Origin: an uncultured Oscillospiraceae bacterium
GTDB lineage: Bacteria > Bacillota > Clostridia > Oscillospirales > Oscillospiraceae
Assembly (NCBI GenBank): GCA_934546685.1
Contig: CAKTEB010000109.1
Span: 1 to 5,626, forward strand
Direction of reading: 5' to 3'
DNA: 5,626 nucleotides
The stretch's first letter is position 1, and each line of letters opens with the position of its first letter. Of this stretch, positions 1 to 5,201 are shown piece after piece. The translations under genes were made by a program, and so were the position numbers. The notes beneath the pieces were generated by a model, which was given only the letters and a program-made list of their open reading frames with translations, was not told the DNA's origin and did not search any database.

Positions 1-1426
1 CGGTGACAGGGCGGATGTTAATGAGGGACTGGGGGGTGACCAGATCCATGTCCTGGGTGGTCATGCGCTCCTTGACCACGCGCTCCAGACGGGAGAAGCC
101 CACCCGGAACTGGTTCTGGAGCAGCTCGCCCACGCAGCGCAGGCGGCGGTTGCCCAGATGGTCGATGTCATCGGTGCTGCCGATGCCTTCGGCCAGGGTC
201 AGGAGATAGTTGATGGAAGCCAGGATATCGTCCTTGGTGATGTGCTTGGGGGTGAGCTCCGGCAGCCGCTCGATGAATGCCTCACGGATGGCGTCGCCGG
301 TGTTGTTCTCCAGGATGTCCCGGACGATGCGGAAGTCCACCCACTCCTGGATGCCGATCTCCTTGGGATCAAAGTCCACAAAGCCCTTGAGATCTACCAT
401 GTGGTTGGAGAAGATCTTGACTTCTCTCCCCTCCACATCCACAACGGCCTCATTGACGCCCCGGGCCTGGATGGCCTCGGCCTGCTCCCGGCTGATCTTG
501 TCGCCGGGCATAGCCAGGATCTCGCCGGTCATGGGATCGGCAATGGGCTGGGCCAGGATCTGATCCTCCAGACGGCGGGCCAGCTGCAGCTTCTTAGTGA
601 ACTTATAGCGGCCTACCCGGCTCACGTCGTAGCGGCGGGAGTCGAAGAACAGAGACTGGAGGTAGCTCTCGGCGTTTTCCACTGTGGGAGGCTCGCCGGG
701 ACGGAGCTTTTTATAGATCTCCAGAAGGCTCTCCGCCTTGGTCTTGCAGGGATCCTTCTCGATGGTGGATTTCAGGAAGGGATCTTCGCCGTAGAGCTCC
801 AGGATCTGGCCGTCGGTCTCCACGCCCAGGGCGCGGATCAGGCAGGTGATGGGGAGCTTGCGGTTCTTATCAATGCGGACATAGAAGACCTTGCTGAGAT
901 CGGTCTCATACTCCAGCCACGCGCCCCGATAGGGGATCACGGTGGCGGTGTACACATGGTTGTCGGCCTTATCGGCGGTGTCGCCATAGTACATGCCGGG
1001 GCTGCGGACCACCTGGGAGACGATGACACGCTCGGCGCCGTTGATGATAAAGGTGCCGCCCTGGGTCATCAGGGGGAAGTCGCCCATAAAGATCTCCTGC
1101 TCCTTGATCTCGCCGGTCTCCTTGTTGAGGAGGCGCACACGGACCTTGATGGGCTTTGCATAGGTGGCGTCCCGCTCGCGGCACTCATCCACCGTATACT
1201 TGGGGGGATCGTTCATGGTAAAGTCCAGGAAGCTCAGCTCCAGATTACCGGTATAGTCGGTAATGGTGCCCACGTCGCGGAATACCTCCTGAAGGCCCTC
1301 TTTGAGAAAACTCTCATAGGACTCCTTCTGGATGCACAGCATATTGGGCATGTTCAGGATGTCATCGTGCTTCTGATAAGACTTTCTGAGGGTTTTGCCG
1401 TAGTATACGTCTTTCACCATTGCCAT
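1..1426 (-). CDS. rpoB: DNA-directed RNA polymerase beta subunit, N-terminal part (cut by left edge)
   Basis: Encodes the beta subunit of RNA polymerase, the catalytic core subunit that forms one pincer of the DNA/RNA channel. The minus strand reads open from 1426 to the left edge, giving 475 full codons with no stop. The family signature is clear: a start resembling MAMVKDVYYGKTLRKSY, then GDFPLMTQGGTFIINGAERV (about residues 115-133) and VSQVVRSPGMYYGD (136-149). Further on are SRRYDVSRVGRYK (263-275), TKDDILASINYLL (397-409) and DIDHLGNRRLRCVGELLQNQ (420-439). These cover the protrusion, the lobe (about 140-330) and the start of the fork-side Rpb2_3 region (from about 410). Residue 475 falls a few residues before the expected rifampicin-resistance segment, so resistance alleles cannot be read here. 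The start is either ATG at 1426 or the in-frame ATG at 1420; an in-frame TAA at 1450-1448 rules out longer versions. The gene has its own promoter and does not follow rplJ-rplL. Confidence 0.98.
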   Translation of the reverse strand, partial: MAMVKDVYYGKTLRKSYQKHDDILNMPNMLCIQKESYESFLKEGLQEVFRDVGTITDYTGNLELSFLDFTMNDPPKYTVDECRERDATYAKPIKVRVRLLNKETGEIKEQEIFMGDFPLMTQGGTFIINGAERVIVSQVVRSPGMYYGDTADKADNHVYTATVIPYRGAWLEYETDLSKVFYVRIDKNRKLPITCLIRALGVETDGQILELYGEDPFLKSTIEKDPCKTKAESLLEIYKKLRPGEPPTVENAESYLQSLFFDSRRYDVSRVGRYKFTKKLQLARRLEDQILAQPIADPMTGEILAMPGDKISREQAEAIQARGVNEAVVDVEGREVKIFSNHMVDLKGFVDFDPKEIGIQEWVDFRIVRDILENNTGDAIREAFIERLPELTPKHITKDDILASINYLLTLAEGIGSTDDIDHLGNRRLRCVGELLQNQFRVGFSRLERVVKERMTTQDMDLVTPQSLINIRPVT

Positions 1427-1434
1427 TGGAACAT
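1414..1434 (-). other. Candidate six-codon leader ORF overlapping the rpoB start
   Basis: On the minus strand the SD-like AAGAAAGG (1442-1449) is followed after 7 bases by an ATG at 1434. This opens a six-codon frame, MFQWQW, ending in TGA at 1416-1414. The TGA lies just inside rpoB and overlaps the second rpoB ATG context (ATGGTGA). The frame differs from rpoB. The SD is 15 bases from the first rpoB ATG, which is long, so ribosomes might load on this short frame and reinitiate at rpoB. That is inference from spacing only; a six-codon frame can easily arise by chance. Confidence 0.25.
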
Positions 1435-1600
1435 CACACGACCTTTCTTACCCGGAGACCGGGAAAATCACCGAGTCTATCTTGATACACCCGGCTCAGT
1501 TGTTATGTTTTGATTTTACTGCTTGATGAAGCCATGATCTTGTGGTAAGATACTAGCAGATGCTGATGATGGGCTTCAAGGGCGCAGATTGGCACACTAG
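1427..1600 (-). promoter_or_regulatory. Structured 5' leader of rpoB
   Basis: This is the probable untranslated leader of about 174 bases between the predicted transcription start (near 1600) and the rpoB start. Three local hairpins can be drawn. The first is an outer GAAGCC/GGCTTC stem (1528-1533 with 1572-1577) enclosing a perfect 5-bp stem with a 5-base loop (1537-1541 with 1547-1551). The second is an imperfect 10-bp stem at 1471-1480 with 1485-1494, containing one G-U pair and one mismatch. The third is a 5-bp CCCGG/CCGGG stem with a 3-base loop (1451-1463). Bases 1490-1497 can instead pair with 1455-1463, eight pairs with one bulged base, which would break the second and third hairpins. 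No T-run follows any of them, so a classical attenuator is not shown. No known riboswitch class was recognised. Confidence 0.4.
1442..1449 (-). promoter_or_regulatory. SD-like site upstream of rpoB with unusual spacing
   Basis: Minus-strand AAGAAAGG is the only purine-rich SD-like sequence near the rpoB start. It ends 15 bases before the ATG at 1426 and 21 bases before the ATG at 1420, both longer than the usual 5-9 bases. It is 7 bases from an out-of-frame ATG at 1434. It lies directly 3' of a small GC hairpin (1451-1463), so access to it could depend on leader folding. Confidence 0.55.
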
Positions 1601-1606
1601 ATAGTT

Positions 1607-1635
1607 ATATTACCGCAAATCTCCTTGCTTGTCAA
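1607..1635 (-). promoter_or_regulatory. Sigma-A-type promoter of rpoB
   Basis: On the minus strand a perfect -35 box TTGACA (1630-1635) is followed after 17 bases by TAATAT (1607-1612) as the -10 box. An alternative -10, TATAAC (1604-1609), matches the consensus better but needs a 20-base spacer. A run of A residues just upstream (1647-1652 on the complementary strand) could act as an UP-like element. Transcription would start near 1600. The near-ideal elements suit a highly expressed housekeeping gene that is not served by an upstream ribosomal-protein operon. Confidence 0.8.
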
Positions 1636-1652
1636 GGGTTTGCGGCTTTTTT
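1613..1652 (+). terminator. Terminator-like hairpin on + strand overlapping the rpoB -35 box
   Basis: On the + strand CCGCAAA (1613-1619) pairs perfectly with TTTGCGG (1639-1645). Inside it CCTTG (1623-1627) pairs with CAAGG (1633-1637) around a 5-base loop. A C and six T residues (1646-1652) follow, which is the layout of an intrinsic terminator. No + strand gene lies upstream for it to end, so it could stop antisense RNA coming from across rpoB. The same palindrome contains the rpoB -35 box on the other strand and could instead be a protein-binding site. Confidence 0.45.
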
Positions 1653-1662
1653 ATCGCATTGA

Positions 1663-1707
1663 CGAAAATAGAGCGGTATGCAGCATGGGATTTACTGCAT
1701 ACCGCTC
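1663..1707 (-). terminator. Probable intrinsic terminator after the rha operon
   Basis: A perfect 13-bp inverted repeat, GAGCGGTATGCAG (1671-1683) with CTGCATACCGCTC (1695-1707), encloses an 11-base loop. It begins 10 bases after the rhaD stop codon. On the minus strand the stem is followed by TATTTTC (1664-1670), a short and imperfect T-tract. On the + strand it is followed by ATTTTT, so it may work in both directions. The weak T-tract leaves room for some read-through into rpoB. Confidence 0.7.
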
Positions 1708-1717
1708 ATTTTTACGC

Positions 1718-2533
1718 TTACTCGGAGAGATATCCGGGGCGGACTTCGACACCGAAGTGGCGTGCCAGCTGGCGCATCTGGTCGTCGGTGATGGTCTGCT
1801 TCCAGGGCAGATGGGCGATCTTCATATAGATCTCCGCGGCCTTCTCCGCGGTCTCCACCAGACCGAAGGCCTCGTCCAGATTGTCCCCCGCTCCGTAGAT
1901 GCCGTGCTGTGCCCAGACCACCAGCCGGGCGGTCTTCATCTTCTCCGCTGTGGCCTCGCCGATCTCATTGGTGCCGCAGAGCATCCAGGGCAGCACGTTC
2001 ACGCCGTCTGGGAACACCACCACGCACTCGGTACACATCTGCCAGAGGGTGCGGGTGAACTTCACCTCGTCCAGGTCATGGACATAGGTCATGGCCAGCA
2101 GGTTGGCGGGATGGCAGTGGAGCACCACCCGGTTCTCAGGGTCGATCTTCATGCGGACGCAGTGGCTCATCATATGGGCTGGAAGCTCCGAGGTGAACTT
2201 TCCGCCGTCGCTATAGCCCCACAGCAGCGCCGCAGTCTGTCCCCCGTTCTCCAGCCGAAACAGCCCCAGGTTGTTCTCCGGGCCATAGGGCACATTCTTA
2301 AAATACTTTCCGGTGCCCGTCACCAGGAAGTACATGCCCTCCAGCTCCGGCTGGGCAAAGCCCGTGGGGATCTTCCGAAGCACCTTGTTTACATCCAGGT
2401 ACTCCTTCACCTGTGCCTCATCTAATCGCAGGCTCACGTTGCCGCCGTTGCGCTCATCCCAGCCGTGGCGGTACATGCAGTCACAGGTGCGGATCATTTC
2501 CTCCATCCAGGGCGCTGTTTTGATATCCTTCAT
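1718..2533 (-). CDS. rhaD: L-rhamnulose-1-phosphate aldolase
   Basis: Cytoplasmic zinc-dependent class II aldolase that splits L-rhamnulose-1-phosphate into dihydroxyacetone phosphate and L-lactaldehyde, the last committed step of rhamnose breakdown. The protein has 271 residues, close to the 274 of the E. coli enzyme, so it looks complete. Family marks seen: GWDERNGGN with the phosphate-binding NGGN turn (residues 29-32), VTGTGKYF (71-78), TSELPAH with the likely catalytic Glu116, LHCHP with zinc ligands His139 and His141, and WAQHG with the third ligand His210. The N-terminus aligns with E. coli RhaD from memory (the Trp-Asp-Glu-Arg-Asn-Gly-Gly-Asn stretch sits at a similar distance), supporting ATG at 2533. 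The start is three bases after the rhaA stop and no clear SD is visible, so translation is probably coupled to rhaA. It is the last gene of the operon and a hairpin follows it. Confidence 0.96.
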   Translation of the reverse strand: MKDIKTAPWMEEMIRTCDCMYRHGWDERNGGNVSLRLDEAQVKEYLDVNKVLRKIPTGFAQPELEGMYFLVTGTGKYFKNVPYGPENNLGLFRLENGGQTAALLWGYSDGGKFTSELPAHMMSHCVRMKIDPENRVVLHCHPANLLAMTYVHDLDEVKFTRTLWQMCTECVVVFPDGVNVLPWMLCGTNEIGEATAEKMKTARLVVWAQHGIYGAGDNLDEAFGLVETAEKAAEIYMKIAHLPWKQTITDDQMRQLARHFGVEVRPGYLSE

Positions 2534-2536
2534 TGT

Positions 2537-3796
2537 TTATACCCGCTTTCTCAGTACGTTTTGCTCATAGTCCATGACCAGGGGAAGCCACACGCCGTCC
2601 GCTGGAACGCCGCATCTGCCGCAGTACTCCCGCCAGACCTCGCCGAAGGGCAGGGTCTTCAGCTCCTCCTGCTCCACCAGCAGTTCGGTGAACCGGCTCT
2701 GATCCTGGAGCTCCTTGAGGTGCTTGTGGGGCGTCAAAAGCGCCAGCAGCAGGGCCTTCTCCACGTTGCGGAAACCAGCCGTCCAGGCAGCGACCCGGTT
2801 GATGGAGGCGTCGAAGAAGTCAAGAGCCATGTTTACCCGCCCCTCCAGGCCGCCGCAGCGGACGATCTCCTTGCAGATCTCCCGGGTCTCATCGTCCAGC
2901 AGCACCACATGGTCGGAATCCCAGCGGACGCCCCGGGTGATATGGAGGGCGATCTCCGGGAAGAAGGTCAGCAGCGCCGGGATCTTGTCGCTGACCAGCT
3001 CTGTGGGATGATAGTGGCCGTTGTCCATCAGCGGGATGCACTTGTCCCGGTTCTTGGCCGCGTACAGCAGCGTAAACTCCGCGGAACCCGCCGTATAGGC
3101 CTCTACGCCGATGCCGAAGACCTTGGACTCCACGCAGGGCTTCACCTGCTCAAAATTATACGGCTCAGAGAGGATCTCGTCAATGGCCTCCTGATACCGC
3201 TGCCGGGGGCCCATGCGGTCCGAGGGGATATCCTTAAAGCCGTCGCCGATCCAGATGTTCATGGTGCAGGGCTGTCCCAGCTCCTGGGCCAGGTAGCCGG
3301 AAATGCGAATGCAGGCCTTTCCGTGGTCGATCCAAAACCGCCGGGTGTCCGGGTCGGGCGAGGTCAGGGTCAGGGGATCGCACTTGGGATGACCAAAGAA
3401 GGTGGGGTTGAAGTCCGCCCCCAGGCCCCTGGCCTTGCAGAACTCCACCCACTTTTCAAAGTGCTTGGGCTCCAGCTTGTCCCGGTCCACCCAGCCGCCG
3501 TTTTCCGGGGTGAAGATGGCATAGGAGGCGTGGAGATTGATCTTCTTTCTGCCTGGGCACAGCTTCAGTACCTGGTCGATGTCAGCCATAAGCTCCTCCG
3601 GCGTCCGGGCGCAGCCGGGATAGTTGCCGGTGGTCTGGATGCCGCCGGAGAGGCTGGCGTTCTCCTGGTCAAAGCCCTTTACGTCGTCGCCCTGCCAGCA
3701 GTGGAGAGAAATGGGTACCCCCGCCAGCTTTTCGATGGCGGCGTCCGTATCCACGCCGATGGCCGCGTATGCCTTTTTTGCTTCTGAATAGCTCAT
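2537..3796 (-). CDS. rhaA: L-rhamnose isomerase
   Basis: Cytoplasmic metal-dependent isomerase that interconverts L-rhamnose and L-rhamnulose, the first intracellular step of the pathway. It has 419 residues, the same length as the E. coli enzyme, in a TIM-barrel fold. Segments shared with the family include LHCWQGDDVKGF (31-42), GGIQTTGNYPG (51-61), ADFNPTFFGHP (127-137), MNIWIGDG (179-186), VESKVFGIG (222-230), DNGHYHPTE (258-266), RWDSDHVVLLDDET (291-304) and LDFFDASINR (325-334). The expected metal and active-site residues are present: Glu223, Asp258, His285, Asp293, Asp295 and Asp326. The ATG at 3796 overlaps the rhaB stop (ATGA) and has a strong GGAGG (3804-3808) 7 bases upstream, inside the rhaB 3' end. 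This start is firm, and the gene is co-transcribed with rhaB and rhaD. Confidence 0.98.
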   Translation of the reverse strand: MSYSEAKKAYAAIGVDTDAAIEKLAGVPISLHCWQGDDVKGFDQENASLSGGIQTTGNYPGCARTPEELMADIDQVLKLCPGRKKINLHASYAIFTPENGGWVDRDKLEPKHFEKWVEFCKARGLGADFNPTFFGHPKCDPLTLTSPDPDTRRFWIDHGKACIRISGYLAQELGQPCTMNIWIGDGFKDIPSDRMGPRQRYQEAIDEILSEPYNFEQVKPCVESKVFGIGVEAYTAGSAEFTLLYAAKNRDKCIPLMDNGHYHPTELVSDKIPALLTFFPEIALHITRGVRWDSDHVVLLDDETREICKEIVRCGGLEGRVNMALDFFDASINRVAAWTAGFRNVEKALLLALLTPHKHLKELQDQSRFTELLVEQEELKTLPFGEVWREYCGRCGVPADGVWLPLVMDYEQNVLRKRV

Positions 3797-5061
3797 GATA
3801 GCGCCTCCATTTGAATCTTGAGATTGCCCAGGGCCGTGGCCTCAATGGGCAGTGCCACTACTTCTTTTCCGGTATACTGCCGGGTCAGTTCATTGAGATA
3901 GCCGTTTTTCGCGCCGCCGCCGACGATATAGAGCCGATCCCAGGTACGTCCGGCGATGGTCTCGATCTCCGCCACAGCCTTTCCGTAGCAATGGGCCAGG
4001 GAGTGATGGACGCTGCCAAACAGCGCTCCGTCGGTGAGGGCGTCGCCCCCCAGAGCGCCCAAAATTTCCCACTTCATGTTCTGGGGCGCGGAGAACCGCT
4101 GATCGTTCACATCGAAAACGCGCTTCTCCCCGCTTTCTCTTGCCATGCGGGTGATATCGTCGAAGGAATAGCCCGTCTTCTTCTGGAGATTTTGCAGGAT
4201 CCACAGGCCCATGATGTTTTTCAGCAGCCGGATATAGCCTACGCCGCCCTCGTTGGTGAAGTTGGCACTTCTGCTTTCCTCCGACAGCACCGGCTCCGCC
4301 GCCTTGGCCCCCAGCAGAGACCAGGTGCCGCTGCTGAGGAACAGCCCCTCCCCTTCCATGGGGATGCCCTCCACGGCGGAGGCAGTATCATGGCTGGCGC
4401 AGAGCAGCACCGGGATTCCCCGGTACTCCCCTACTGCGGTTCCCGGATGCCTGAGCTGTGGGAACAGTCTTTCGGGCAGGCCTAGTTTCTCGATGATCTC
4501 CCGGTCGAACTGGCCGTCCACGGCGTTCACCATGCCCGTGGTGGTGGCATTGGTATACTCCCGGGCCATGGTTCCGGTGAGCCGATAGCTGAGGTATTCC
4601 GGGATCATCAGCATGCTGTCGGCCCCCTCCAGCCGTCCCTTTTGCTTGTCATCCCATAGCTGATAGACGGTGTTGAAGGCCTGAAACTGGATGCCAGTGC
4701 GTGCGTAGAGCTCCGCAAAGGGCACGATCTCATGGACCTCCCGAACCGCATTCTCAGTTCGGCCGTCCCGATAGGCATAGCAGGGCCGGATGGGCGCTCC
4801 ATGGCGCAGGAGCACATAATCCACGCCCCAGGTGTCGATGGCGAGGCTCGCAAGGGTGCCGAACTGCTCCACAGCCTTCCCGATGCCGTTCATGACCTCC
4901 GCCTCCAGATGGTCGATATTCCAGGTCAGGTGCCCGTCCCGGGTCTCCATGCCGTTGGGGAAACGGTAGACCTCCTGGGTGTGCAGCCCTTCGCCGTCTC
5001 TCCACCCCACGATATGGCGGCCGGAGGACGCGCCGATGTCGATGGCGAGATAGTATTTCAT
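3793..5061 (-). CDS. rhaB: Rhamnulokinase with a shortened C-terminus
   Basis: ATP-dependent sugar kinase of the FGGY family that phosphorylates L-rhamnulose at position 1, acting in the cytoplasm between RhaA and RhaD. Marks seen: the phosphate-binding DIGASSGR (8-15), IDTWGVDY (75-82), GIQFQAFNTVYQL (123-135), EYTNATTTGMVN (168-179), ASHDTASAV with the probable catalytic base Asp225, LSSGTWSLLG (242-251), FTNEGG (268-273), LKNIMGLWILQ (280-290), IVGGGAKN (379-386) and EATALGN (407-413). The protein stops at residue 422, about ten residues past EATALGN. The family usually continues for roughly 45-55 more residues (E. coli 489), so the final helical segment of the second FGGY domain is missing. 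The stop lies in the four-base overlap with rhaA. All catalytic motifs remain, so activity is plausible. The ATG at 5061 has AGGAGG 6 bases upstream. It is the first gene of the operon. Confidence 0.96.
   Translation of the reverse strand: MKYYLAIDIGASSGRHIVGWRDGEGLHTQEVYRFPNGMETRDGHLTWNIDHLEAEVMNGIGKAVEQFGTLASLAIDTWGVDYVLLRHGAPIRPCYAYRDGRTENAVREVHEIVPFAELYARTGIQFQAFNTVYQLWDDKQKGRLEGADSMLMIPEYLSYRLTGTMAREYTNATTTGMVNAVDGQFDREIIEKLGLPERLFPQLRHPGTAVGEYRGIPVLLCASHDTASAVEGIPMEGEGLFLSSGTWSLLGAKAAEPVLSEESRSANFTNEGGVGYIRLLKNIMGLWILQNLQKKTGYSFDDITRMARESGEKRVFDVNDQRFSAPQNMKWEILGALGGDALTDGALFGSVHHSLAHCYGKAVAEIETIAGRTWDRLYIVGGGAKNGYLNELTRQYTGKEVVALPIEATALGNLKIQMEALS
3804..3808 (-). promoter_or_regulatory. 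SD of rhaA inside the end of rhaB
   Basis: Minus-strand GGAGG lies 7 bases before the rhaA ATG at 3796. It is encoded in the last codons of rhaB (Met-Glu-Ala). It fixes the rhaA start and, with the ATGA overlap, suggests translational coupling between kinase and isomerase. Confidence 0.85.
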
Positions 5062-5067
5062 AGAATT

Positions 5068-5073
5068 CCTCCT
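5068..5073 (-). promoter_or_regulatory. SD of rhaB
   Basis: A full-consensus AGGAGG on the minus strand lies 6 bases upstream of the ATG at 5061. It decides the rhaB start. Confidence 0.9.
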
Positions 5074-5084
5074 TGTATAGACCT

Positions 5085-5112
5085 ATTGTACCAGCCCATA
5101 GCGCCAAAGCAA
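5085..5112 (-). promoter_or_regulatory. Candidate promoter of the rhaBAD operon
   Basis: On the minus strand a good -10 box TACAAT (5085-5090) is preceded after 16 bases by a poor -35 box TTGCTT (5107-5112). Transcription would start near 5078, giving a leader of about 17 bases that carries the AGGAGG. A good -10 with a weak -35 is typical of promoters that need an activator, which fits control by the divergent AraC-type protein. This role is inferred. Confidence 0.6.
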
Positions 5113-5117
5113 TAACC

Positions 5118-5130
5118 TTTTCTGCGAAAA
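5118..5130. promoter_or_regulatory. Candidate operator palindrome in the divergent rha/araC region
   Basis: TTTTC (5118-5122) and GAAAA (5126-5130) form a perfect 5-bp inverted repeat around TGC. It lies just upstream of the rhaB -35 box and about 25 bases upstream of the regulator's -35 box, where an activator would sit. AraC-family proteins more often bind direct repeats, and no convincing long direct repeat was found by eye, so this is a weak candidate. Confidence 0.3.
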
Positions 5131-5155
5131 CTATGTCCGATTTTTCCAAACGTTC

Positions 5156-5183
5156 TTGACATTCCGCCGGGATGAACTATGAT
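5156..5183 (+). promoter_or_regulatory. Sigma-A-type promoter of the AraC-family gene
   Basis: TTGACA (5156-5161), a perfect -35 box, is followed after 16 bases by TATGAT (5178-5183), a 5-of-6 match to the -10 box. Transcription would begin near 5190, only about 12 bases before the ATG at 5202. The strong boxes suggest constitutive expression of the regulator, unlike the weak -35 facing the operon. Confidence 0.75.
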
Positions 5184-5188
5184 GGAGG

Positions 5189-5195
5189 AGAGGTG
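5189..5195 (+). promoter_or_regulatory. SD of the AraC-family gene at the very 5' end of its mRNA
   Basis: AGAGGTG ends 6 bases before the ATG at 5202. A second purine block, GGAGG (5184-5188), abuts the -10 box and would lie outside the transcript if RNA starts near 5190. An in-frame GTG at 5193 is a less likely alternative start. The site lies in an imperfect palindrome (5189-5201). Confidence 0.65.
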
Positions 5196-5201
5196 ATCTC
5201 T

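Noticed and set aside
158..1513. Open frame of 451 codons on the + strand opposite rpoB
   Set aside because: It lies antisense to an unmistakable rpoB, its protein is a low-complexity mix rich in Leu, Gly, Ala, His and Asp as expected from the complement of GC-biased codons, and it has no recognisable domain.
1503..1535. Ten-codon ORF (MASSSSKIKT) in the rpoB leader on the minus strand
   Set aside because: There is no SD-like sequence before its ATG, and a frame this short is expected by chance.
1604..1609. TATAAC as the rpoB -10 box
   Set aside because: It matches the consensus better than TATAAT's neighbour TAATAT, but requires a 20-base spacer from the perfect TTGACA; the 17-base option was preferred, although start-site mapping could reverse this.
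1625..2425. Open frame of 266 codons on the + strand opposite rhaD
   Set aside because: It covers the rhaD coding strand complement and begins inside the hairpin/promoter region; its composition is that of an antisense shadow.
2465..3787. Open frame of 440 codons on the + strand opposite rhaA
   Set aside because: It is a mirror frame of rhaA. The isomerase on the minus strand has every family motif, while this frame shows none and no promoter or SD fits it.
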